The notes below the pieces were generated by a model. The model searched no databases. It was not told where the DNA came from and saw only the letters and a list, made by a program, of their open reading frames with translations. This document shows, piece after piece, positions 23,401-35,400 of a DNA stretch of 64,000 bases (position 1 is its first letter; every line of letters starts with the position of its first letter). This DNA is from Mya arenaria (Eukaryota; Mollusca; Bivalvia; Myida; Myidae), in the NCBI RefSeq assembly GCF_026914265.1, contig NC_069128.1, positions 28,649,960 to 28,713,959 on the forward strand, in the 5' to 3' direction. The translations under genes and the position numbers were made by a program.

Positions 23401-26400
23401 CATCAATGTGATGAGTCAGATTATTGCCATTTCCTTGGTGTCTACATAGTTGTGCAAATATTTTGGTTTAACTGTGAAACGTTCTTTAAATTGTATTGAA
23501 ACTTGGCACATCCCTGTCAGAGTAATTATGTTTAGCATGTTAAACATGTTAAGCAAATAATGTATCTCTGCCATATTATTGAGTGAGAAATTAGTGCAAA
23601 AACAAAACCTTTTTTCGACCCCAGCAATACTTTAAATGAAATGATATGCACATGTTTTATTTATTGTACACACTTCATGACCTTGTTTACAAATAATTCT
23701 CCATTAAAATTATGAAATGATGATGGTAACAATTTTTGTCTTACTTTGTAGAAGAAGGCATGACTCATCTTCAGATGATTCTGATAGTAGCGATGATGAC
23801 CATCGTAGAAGAAAGCCTGAAAGAACTGGCAGAAAAAGGCATGACTCTCAGTCAGACTCCAGTGCTAGTGACGATGTCCCTGCAAAGTCTGTTGTGTCGA
23901 AGGTGGAACGAGGTAGAGAAAGAGAGGATGAGAACACAGGCATTAGATATATAGATCAGCGGGATAAAGGTGGAGATAGGAATGGAAGAAATCGAGGCGC
24001 AAGTACAGGGAGGCGAGACAGGCAGGGAGATGATAGACAGAGGAGAAATTCCCCGCCTCCTCCAAGAGATCCGCCTCCTCCAAGAGATGAAGGTGGTCTT
24101 GTCGTTCGAGATGAGAGGACATATCCTGTAAGAGGTAGAAATAGCAGGCAGGGTCGGCAGAATGCTCTGTCTCCAAGAAAACGAGGCAATGGGAATTCCA
24201 ACAGGCAGGGGTACAGGAGTGATAATCAGGACAGATCGAGTGATGATAGAGGAGGGAATAGGGATAGGGATGGGAGGGGCCAGAGACAGTTAGGATCAAG
24301 GTCGCCTGAAAGGGCAGCCAAAAGAAGTGACCTTGACAGATCTGAAGGTCGAAGGCGAAGAGCTTCAATGTCCCCTAAACGGAGTGAATCATATCAGGAT
24401 AGGGATCTTAGTAGGTCTAGAAACTCGGGTGACGACAGGCGGGGTGATTTAGTTGACAGAAGCGGAAGTAGGAAAAAGCGAGATGCTGACCTTTCAAGGT
24501 CAAGATCACCAGAGTCCACTGGTAAGAGGTCACATACTCGAAGTGAAAAGCGTGGCTCACACTCAAATTCTCCTGAGAATAATGTCTCAAGAAAATCTCG
24601 ATCGAAGCATTCAAAAGAGTCAGATCGACGAAGTCAGTTGTCATTGGAAAAGGAACTTCGTGATGAAGACCCGATGGCTAATGAAGTAAGACCTCCATCG
24701 AAGAAGAAGGGTAAAAAGAAGAGTAAAAAGACTGAGGAAGAGGATTTGGAGAGTAGTTTTGAAAGAAGTAAGAAATTTCTTTGTGAACATTCCAGTGAGT
24801 TTGATATTCCTGAGCCAGAGACGATGGACATTCTTAGTCCAACAACAGAGTTGCCAAAGAAATCAAAGAAAGATAAACGACAGCATGAGACATCAGAATC
24901 AGAGGATGAAACCCCCAAGAAAAAGTCAAAAGAGGGTAAAAAGAAGGGGAAGAAGAAATCAAAGAAGGAAGTTCGGGATTCCTCCGCGTCTCCCAGCCCT
25001 GAGCGAGTCAGTTCTAAGAAATCAAAGAAGTCAAAGCAAAAGTCATATTCCAGATCTCCTAGTCCACTTGACAGGTTAGTTGGTAGTAAGGTTTAAAAAA
25101 ACAACTTATGCTTTGGGTTACCTGACCCCGCCTTCAAAGAAATGTATGTGTTAACTGTTTTAATATTATGTGTGTGTTTTTTTAATGCTTTATACTAAAG
25201 ATAAATAAGTTTAATGATAATATATGTGGGTTTTTTTAATTACTTACACATAATAAATATTATAGAAGGGTTTTTCAAAAACTTGAACCTCCAGTATGGA
25301 AGCAACAAACAGAATTTTCGCCACTGAGATCTAGCCTTGTCTCGGTAACTTTGTGGGATACATATTTTGATTTGTCAAATACTTAAAATCATTCCATTTT
25401 CCCCTTTTCCAGATCTGGTAGATCAGATCCCAACAGATCTCGTTCCTCTGATGTCTCAGTGGGTCGTAAACACGACCTGGCTCAGTTTGAGAGCGAGCCA
25501 GAAAGCGGGGAACTAACAGACAGTGATGAAGAGGCAAGACAAGGAGAGGGATGGGAAGCTACTCTAAGGAGCACAGTCAAAGTAAGTAAATGCATAATTT
25601 ATGAGGGTAATTTATCAGGCTCTTGGTAAAGAAAACAAGTTTAACTTGACAAATATTTGTCCATGTTTCATCTTTAATGTATATGTTTACTTGTCCATCC
25701 ATCGCTGGTGTTTAAGTGTCCCTTATCTTCTTCTTATAATTTTCCTTCTTCTCACAGAAGCCAGAGGGCCAGAATCCGCTAGCTGGAATGGAGGACGAGA
25801 AATATCTGATGGCCAAACAAAAGGCAGAAAAGTTGTTGAGAGAAAAGCAGGATGCTGCAAAGAAAAATGACGACCGTCCAAGCAAGAGGTATGGGGTTGT
25901 TTTGCCTGTCCAAGCAAGAGGTATGGGGTTGTTTTGCCTGTCCAAGCAAGAGGAAATGGAGGGTGGGTTTTGCCTGTCCAAGCAAGAGGTATGGGGGTTG
26001 TTTTGCCTGTCCAAGCAAGAGGTATGGGGGTGGTTTTGCCTGTCCAAGCAAGAGGTATGGGGGTGGTTTTGCCTGTCCAAGCAAGAGGTATGGGGGTGGT
26101 TTTGCCTGTCCAAGCAAGAGGTATGGGGGTTGTTTTGCCTGTCCAAGCAAGAGGTATGGGGGTGGTTTTGCCTGTCCAAGCAAGAGGTATGGGGGTTGTT
26201 TTGCCTGTCCAAGCAAGAGGTATGGGGGTGGTTTTGCCTGTCCAAGCAAGAGGTATGGGGGTGGTTTTGCCTGTCCAAGCAAGAGGTATGGCGGTTGTTT
26301 TGCCTGTCCAAGCAAGAGGTATGGGGGTGGGTTTTGCCTGTCCAAGCAAGAGGTATGGGGGTGGTTTTGCCTGTCCAAGCAAGAGGTATGGGGGTTGTTT

Positions 26401-29400
26401 TGCCTGTCCAAGCAAGAGGTATGGGGGTGGGTTTTGCCTGTCCAAGCAAGAGGTATGGGGGTTGTTTTGCCTGTCCAAGCAAGAGGTATGGGGGTGGGTT
26501 TTGCCTGTCCAAGCAAGAGGTATGGCGGTTGTTTTGCCTGTCCAAGCAAGAGGTATGGGGGTGGGTTTTGCCTGTCCAAGCAAGAGGTATGGGGGTTGTT
26601 TTGCCTGTCCAAGCAAGAGGTATGGGGGTGGTTTTGCCTGTCCAAGCAAGAGGTATGGGGGTGGGTTTTGCCTGTCCAAGCAAGAGGTATGGGGGTGGTT
26701 TTGCCTGTCCAAGCAAGAGGTATGGGGTTGTTTTGCCTGTCCAAGCAAGAGGAAATGGGGGGTGGGTTTTGCCTGTCCAAGCAAGAGGTATGGGGGTGGT
26801 TTACCAAACTTTTAAAGTAGTTAGATATCCATGAGAGACTCCTGCCTCTGATCAGCAGGATTTGCCCATTCATGACTGGTTTGAAATTTCTAGAATTGCC
26901 ATACTTCAATGACTTACATATGTCTTATGATCTTGGTACAGAAAGTGACAAAATTAGGCACTCATGGGCCTCTTGTTTTTGTACATGTTCTTTTAAAAAC
27001 TAAATTTACCCTTTGAGGATGACATAAGAAAATGCATAAGATACTTTGTACTTGAAATTTTTGTAAGTTGGATAGAACACAATGGATGTCAAAGAAAAAT
27101 CTTTGTTAGTAATTATGTTGTACAGTTGTATCATTCTGTACTTACATGAAATTAATGCAGTTTTCATGAATTTTAGCATAAACTTATTGTCTCCTTCAGG
27201 AAAGCCACACCCACAAAGGACACAACATCAGAAGCAGCCCAGTCCCCAGCTCCCAAGAAGGCAAAGCCAGCTGATGGGGGAGCAGAAGCCTTTACAGGGA
27301 GAACGGGAGGAGCCTACATCCCCCCCGCCAGGCTACGTGCAATGCAGGCTAAAATTACCGACAAGTCTAGGTATGCAGTGATCCAAATTAGCACAAACCT
27401 GCAAGCCTGAATCAGCTAGGCTTCTAAAACATTTTTGGATTTGTAATATTTTTATACATTTGGGCTTGTTCAACAAATCATACATTTATATGAATATATA
27501 CAGTTTTTGGGCTTATTCATAAAACTCTCAATTTCGTGACTGGGTTATGTTGATGGAAAATTCTGTTATCATCATTAAATGGATTTTTTTTTAAATCAAA
27601 ATCCTAAGAGTTATGACCTAAATAGAGAGAAGGGCAGGGATTATATACCTTACCATCAGGTAGCGCACCATGCAGGCTAAGTTTACTGATCTATGCATGA
27701 GTTCAATAATCTGGCTTATGGTGGAGTAAAGAGGCCTTAACAAGGCAAATGGATGGGGCCTATTTACCCCAGGCTATGGACCTTGCAAGCTAAGAGAGTT
27801 GGTACACCTGTTCATTTTGGCATCTATACAGCAAGTCTCATTGCTCTGGAAAAAATTCTTTGAAATATCTGCATTAGTAAACTTATTAATTTGGACAAGC
27901 TGCGGAATGCCCTTGAAGTGCTCTTACTGTCACTGTGTCACCTGCAAAGCATGGAAGACACAATTTGGGCGACTGTGGCATCTGAGTCACACTTCAATAA
28001 CTTTAGAATGATTAGTTGAATGTTGAAACTTGGTATGCATATTAGTCATGGTCAGTGAATGACCCCTGTTGATTTTTGGGGTCACAGGTCAAGGTCAAGT
28101 GACCTTTTCACTTCTAACTGGCATCAATGTCTAATTCGCTGTATATTAATTTTATTTTAGGAAGTTTCACTTCATTTAATACCCTTCCATTTTTACAGTG
28201 TGGAGTTCCAGCGAATCTCGTGGGAGGCTCTGAAGAAATCTATCAACGGTCTGGTGAACAAAGTCAACGTGGGAAATATCGAGAATATCGTACGGGAGCT
28301 GTTCCAGGAAAACATCGTCAGGGGAAGGTAGAGTTATACCTTAACCTAGCAATAATTGATGAAAGACATAAGACAGCAGTGTTTCTTATTTACTTACAAT
28401 AGGCCTCAAATTCGACCCAATTCACTATCCCAATAAGTATATTTCTTTCAAATCCCACCAGTAACGATACTTTTTTCATGAAAGACTTGTTAAGAGATGA
28501 GAGATTTCTTTTATTTTTTGTCTCAACTCTTACCAAGTCAACTAGTACTGTTATGTTTAAATGCATCCCTAATAACTTAGAATTTTTCAAGTTCTGTATC
28601 ATATAAAGTGCCTTTGCTTTGTTTCCTTGTTTGAAATATTCTATCGTAAATCCACAATTTACTAAGGGACCTGGCCCCACTCACAATAAGGTGGGGAAAA
28701 CACTGGGAAAGAAAAGGTTTTAGCAGCTTTTAAAGTGATATACACTTTCAATATAGTTAGGTTATAGAACAGTGTGTCAATTTTAAATTAAAATATATTG
28801 TAGCATGTAAATCGTTTCTTTACACCAAAAGAGAGAAAAATGAAACATACACAATAACACATTTTGAAACCATATCATTATTTTTTTCCAGAGGTCTAAT
28901 GGCGCGATCTATTATCCAAGCCCAGGCTGCATCTGTGACATTTACACATGTGTATGCTGCTCTTGTGGCCATTGTAAACACCAAGGTAATGTACTGTGCA
29001 ATTTCTTAGAGGTAAGAGCACCTTAAAATCATTACAACAACTGTTAGTGCCTGGGTCTTGGTTAAAGATTTTGTGATAGTTCGAGTGCAAAAGAATTAGT
29101 CACTTCTTAAGTGTCAGAGAAATTCAATTGATGCTTATCAAAAATGATTAAAAAATTCTTACTGTTCATCTTATAATTATTTACAATTCTTGTACATAAT
29201 AATTGTATACTCTTGTTTGTCCTGTTTCATAGCATAAAAAACAGAGAGCTGGCCCCAATATCACGAAAAAACTTAAGTCAACTCTCAATTTCAGTCTCAA
29301 TTCATTTTACCACATTGCATCAAAAATTATTAAAAATATCATATAATTTTACACCTTTGAAAAGGTATTCTATCATATAATATGTTGATTTACACCTTCG

Positions 29401-32400
29401 GTCTAGATTCCAAAGGAGTAATATTCTTCAGCCAAAATTGTATTCGAGTACAATTTCATGTTTTTTAACAATTCCTCAAGCATATCTTTTGCTCTGGAAT
29501 TAAGTTTCTTCTTTCTATCAACAAATTGTATGAGAAAACTGTTTTCATAAAGTATAAAACAATGCAAGATTTTGAATAATACTATACTAAATTGTGGAAA
29601 AATGAGTTGAGATTGAGATTCGACTTGAGTATTTTTGTGATTTTGGGACCTAGTGTTTAAACATCTGGTCTTCCAAATCTTGCAAAGATACAATTGAAAG
29701 TCATCAATCTCTGCTGTCTGCCTAGTTGTATTGCCACGTTGAATAAACATTTTTTCCACAGTTTTCCCAGAATGGAGAGCTGGTATTGAAACTTCTGATC
29801 TTCCAACAACTTATCTTCCAAATCTTGCAACGATACAGATGAAAATAATCAATCTCTGCTGTCTGCGTCATTGTACTAACGTGTTTAATAAACATTTTTT
29901 TTATCACAGTTTCCCCAGAATGGAGAGCTTGTGTTGAAACGTCTGATCGTCCAGTTCCGACGAGGCTACAAGAGGAATGACAAGAGCATCTGCCTCTCTG
30001 CTACACGCTTTATAGCTCACCTAGTCAACCAGCAAGTGGTAAGAATTATAGACTTACTTTTATTCGCAGCAAAATATAATGGTGTAAATTATCATTTTTG
30101 TAAATAAAGATTTTTAGTGTTATTGAAAGAATTACCATTTTCAAATGTACCTTGCATGTATTTTAAACATGAAATTAAATTTATTATTAATATCACTGAA
30201 ATATATGATTTGCAACTGTGTGTTTTGATTTAAATCTTGCTTTGTCTTTTCTTCAAAAGGTAAGTCAACTTCTGCATTGATATCATCTTAAAATGCAATT
30301 TAAACCAATTTAATACCTTTCTATTTGCATTTATATCTATATGTGTACATGTATGTCACATTGGTTTATTCTTGATTCTTTGAGAATAAATAAAAAAAGA
30401 TTACTTTGAACAATTTATAAGCACAACCGCTGTGAATATTCCAAAGGGGACAAGGCCATATGGGGGATTGTACAGTAGATAACTCTTTTTAAGTTAACAA
30501 TGTTTTTAACATCATCGTTGTAGTTAACTTTCAAGTCCATACTGCTCTTAAAATAACATCAGCGTCAAATTTATGCCTTGAAACAATGCTCAAATATTTT
30601 GTGCTTATTGGCCTGCTATATTCCTCTAGGCCCATGAAGTTCTCGCCCTGGAAGTTCTAACGTTGCTACTGGATACGCCCACAGACGATTCGGTCGAGGT
30701 CGCCGTCGGATTTCTCAAGGAATGCGGACAGAAGCTTACCGAAGTCTCACCAAGGGGAATCAATGGTATTTTAAGAGTAAATCGGCCTAACTCAATGATT
30801 TGCCCACTTGTGGGTAGATGTGCTTGAGTTTTGTTGATTTTATTTCAGTGTCTTGTGAAAGTTGTAAGTCGTGAGGTCTCTAAAAAGATTTCTTGTCGGC
30901 TGGCTGGCTGGCCCTGGATCCATTCGCTAGCTGGCTGGCTGGCTGAAATTGAGGATAGCCAGAGTGATCTACCACTGGTTTGGACTACAAGAAAATCAAC
31001 ACAATTTCTGGCATGGACCCGAATGCCAGGATTTAACCATTCTTGCAAGAGTGGTTTCAACACATCAGGAAAGGATTACCTGTGTTGGCCTCTCCTGCCA
31101 AGGAAAGGTTTTCCAAATGTGAAGTGAAACCCTTTTAGAGTTGGCTTGTATTAGTATGGGCTAGCTGGAGTCTGCTGGAAGATGGAGGGCACGGCCCGCC
31201 CAGAAGATTTAGGGCACGGCCCGCCCCGGAATGCTGCGCATTACGCTTGGGTGTTCCCCATCTGAAAAGGCAACAACGGGAAAATGAGGGCTAACCTGCA
31301 TTATATGCAGGCTTTCCTCTCGTTTTCTGGGAAGGTGAAAACCATTCAGTAGAAGTAAGTTGCATCTTCGAGGGCACGGCCCGCCCAAATGGTGGTTTAC
31401 AAGGTGTTCGGGTGCTTCTAAGACTCCTTAAACCTGTTAACCTACAGGCTTTGGGGGTGAAATTTACCACCAGAACCTGGTGCCTTTCCTTATGGGAGAT
31501 CCAGATATCTTCCAGGAACATCTTGGATATCTCCAGTGCAGTATTTGGACCCTATGTGTTTTCTACTAGTGAAGCACTCAAAAATAGTGTTGTTGGACTC
31601 ATAGAGGACATTTCCCGAGTCTAGCTTAGGCAAGCTGATATTCTCCACTTTTGGGAAAGGTTGAAAGACTGGTTGGTTGGCTGGACGGGTCAACCAGTCA
31701 AGTTTCGTCCCCCTATTTAACCCAAGGACACTGGTCATACCCTTGACCAGTATTCAGCCTACCATGGTCCCTTGAGCGGACCGAACTCTCGATAAGTAAA
31801 ATGCAGACATATTTGATTATGACCTTGGTAAGTATTGTTTCAAAGGAGTGTTACTTTTTTCAACAGAATTTTGCATTTCTGTGTTTTTTTATCTCCTTGT
31901 TTTATAAAGCATGTTTCATTATATGACAGGTACTGGGTTTGTTTATATACATGTTGTGTCAGTCTTTTTATGCCAACACGATTGTTTTGATTATGGTTGG
32001 CTTGTTTAGAAACATATTAAAAACTCAATACGCAGAAGTTCAGTTTTATTCAGTAATAACAGCAAATGCAAAATAGTTTTACTACAAGATCAGCATTCTA
32101 AATTCACAGAACTATTTACAATTTTGACCCATCAGTTTTACCAATCTTTACAACACTGCATAAATATTATATATATGAGAGTTTTCTGCCTGACTTTTTT
32201 TTATCAAAAGTTAAAAAACAGAAGTGGAAGCAAACAGTTTCAATTATTAACGTTATATGTACTTCTTATGCATTTATAAAAGTTGTGCTAACTTGTTGAC
32301 TGATAGAATTAATGATTTGGAGGTGTTCCGATCATTAACAATGTGTTATTTGTCCTCTTGCAGCAATCTTCGAACGACTGAGAAACGTTTTACACGAGGG

Positions 32401-35400
32401 CCAAATAGATCTCCGCGTACAGTACATGGTGGAAGTCATGTTTGCTGTTCGGAAGGACAACTTTAAGGTACGTTTGGACGGCCACTTTATCAACTAACGT
32501 ATGATGGTATTGTGCAATCATTTTTACGAATCAATAATTCTGAATAATTATAATATCAATTATTATGTTTCATAAGTGAAGGCCTTATTGATCAGTTTAG
32601 GCAAAATTTATTTGCAAATAAAACTCATAATTTAGTTAATGGCACTCACTTTGATGAACGCTCATTGAAAGGCTGGCCCAATTCTTTATAGTGATGATAA
32701 ATGTTTTTCAAACAGCAAATAATAGAAAGACTACCTTGTTTTAATTATCAAAACAGGTTTTGTACATATTACTTTAACAAAGATTATGTTACAAAGATCT
32801 ATTTCAATAAAGTGTGACATGTGTTCGTTACTTTGCTACAGAATTCTATGAATGGCCAGTACTTATAGAAAATGAACCCGATGAAAGTTAAGGAATTTAA
32901 AAAAATCTTATTGCCAATTGAGATGTTTTTACAGATTTAAGATTATTTATGTTACCACTTAGATACCTTTGTCTACTGTGAGTAAAATACAGTGAGGCCA
33001 AGTATAATGAATTGTTGAATCCCCTAAAAATAGATTTGGTAGGTCGAATGGGATACTTTTCATATTTTAGGGAAGTTTTGTCAGTCTTAAAACCAGTGCC
33101 ATATGGTCTAGATTAATTTTCACTATAGCACTCTATTAATACAATAGGATTTATACTACCTAACAAGGCCCGAAATTACTGTTAAGGTTAACCCAAAAGG
33201 GGGGAAAGTTAACACTTAGAAAAAATTGTCTGGTGACTGATAATAAGAAGAATTTTAGGGCTGGGCAGAAAAATGTAGGTAGTTCAGTAAACCAGAAACA
33301 TACAGTCATAACCAGCTATGTCAAGTCTTTGGGACTTTGGGAAATACTTCAAGGTAACGAATATTCAACATAACCGAAATACAAATTATGCCTCATTTAA
33401 CACAAAACTTTGCGATTTTCGTTTTTACATATTTTGTTTACGCCTGATAGATTTCATGAGAAGTAGTAGTTAACATTGCCAGAGTGGTTCGCTTACTGAC
33501 ATGTATTGCTATTTGTAGGACTTTCCAGCCATCTTAGACGACCTTGACCTTGTGGAAGAAGAGGACCAGTTTACCCATCTCCTTACCCTGGAGGACGCCC
33601 AGAACCCCGAGGATATACTCAGTATGTGTACTACTCATCAGTCATAGCTGGTGGGATTATGGCTGGGGCTTTCTACAGTCTTGGCTGATAAGCCTGGGTG
33701 TTTAGCTGATAAGCCCAAGGGCTTAGCTGATACTCCTGGCACTTGGCTAATAAGCTTGGGGGACATGTATTTGTGCCCCTGGTTCCTTGCTGATAAGCCT
33801 GTGCACTTATAAGAAAGTGATTGTAATCTGATAGGTGAGGCTTCTTTATAAATGCCTTATCGTAAGGTCTTGTAAGGTGTTCTATAGGAATATGTTTCAG
33901 ATATCCAAGTGTGTGCTTTTTTGTCGCAAGTGTTAATGTTTGTGATTGTCAGCTTTTAATGCTTTAAGATAAATATCTGTGATGCCTCTGAATGGCTTAG
34001 CCCTTTGCAGCATAGAATCAGTTAAGGTTAAGGCTTTCCAAATTTGAGGATTTTTTATAATTTTGTTTATGAAGGATGTTAAGCTTGTCATTATAAACCA
34101 ACCTATTTAACAGTGTACTTTTGCTGCTAGTCGTAATTTCTTCTTATTAATGTTTTGAATTGTTCCATATTGAGTTTCATCAAAGTTAAATAAATTTTTG
34201 GTTTCCAATTTAAATTTTACAGAAAACCCTTAACCTAATAGGAATTCTTTTTCAAATCTTAAATGCAATTTTTGATAAGCTTTTGTTAACTGGTGCTTTT
34301 ACTTTTGTTTTATGATTAGAAATATAAATTAAGATGTGTTTTGAACATGCACAATGTTTATATTATCTGTATGTTTTGTGGAAGACCAAGTGTAAATATT
34401 TTTGTGTATAAGCAAAAAATAGTTTTGTGTATTTACCTCGAAGATAATTGTGTGATTTGTGATCTGTGTCGGGAGAGTGTTGAGTTTAAAAGAAGAGAGG
34501 CATTCAAAGGAGGTCTCCGAAAAGAGAAAAATCCATACATCAGAATCAGATTTGTGACTAGAAAGAATCAATCATTGATCATCCGATTCTTGGCATTCAT
34601 CAGTGTAAAAGGAAATTTTAATTTTGTGCATCTGTTTTTAAATATGGAGATTTCGGATACCAGCAAGCAATGTGAAGATTGCTGATTTGAGTCAACAGAC
34701 ACAATCAAGAAGTTAAGCAATGGGACTCACAACATCTTTGTGGAGGATTTTCCGCAGTAAGTATAACGAGGAGGCAAAAATACCTTATATAAGTAAGTAT
34801 TTCTAACTTGTAGTGTATTGTCATAAACGTTATAAGTAATGAATCTCAGTTTAAAGTTTTTTTACTTCTATTAATGATGTATTTTAAATTCTGTTTTATT
34901 TAGTGTTTTATTTATTCGCGTTTATGTAAATGATGTGTTTTCTTTAATTAAGAAGATTTTATTTTTTCAGTAATAAAACTAAAATGGCAAAATCCGCCTT
35001 TACCTGAACAGCTTGCAGTTGCCAGATTCTTTATCCATTTTTGAAAAAAAATGTATAATTTCATTTTGCAGAATGATATGAGGGAAAGTTCACAGACCAC
35101 CCTTATGGGGAAAAATGCAACCCAGGGAAGTCAACCATTCCACATAGAGTAAGCGTAGTAACAGCAATAATAGCGGCAACAACTGCATCATCTTTTACAG
35201 TGACAACAACAGGAACGATAGCAGCAACAACTGTATCATCGTTTACAGCAACAACAACAGTGTTTGATAAATATTTCTGAAATTCTTCGAGTGCAGAGAT
35301 ATCACTGTAATGATTCACATAGATCAGAGAGAATATAAGAAATCAGAGCGATAATGTGGTTTGCGTGTATATGCATTTTTGATACAGTGTTAGAATAGTG

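Noticed and set aside
23717..23751. ATG cluster as the translation start of the RS-rich exon
   Set aside because: The stretch runs into CTTACTTTGTAG, a good acceptor, and an upstream exon (ATGCCGAG) supplies the right phase. It remains a possible alternative start.
23943..24368. Minus-strand open frame opposite exon 2
   Set aside because: Antisense shadow of biased RS/RD codons; no splice sites or recognisable protein.
25876..26800. CRISPR-like array
   Set aside because: Units are contiguous with no unique spacers, and the genome is eukaryotic.
25712..26909. Several long open frames on both strands of the intron 4 minisatellite
   Set aside because: All come from the same 32-34-bp unit that happens to lack stops in six frames.
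34341..34685. 114-codon open frame with several cysteines in intron 11
   Set aside because: No domain, AT-driven composition and no partner exons; cysteine spacing fits no zinc finger.
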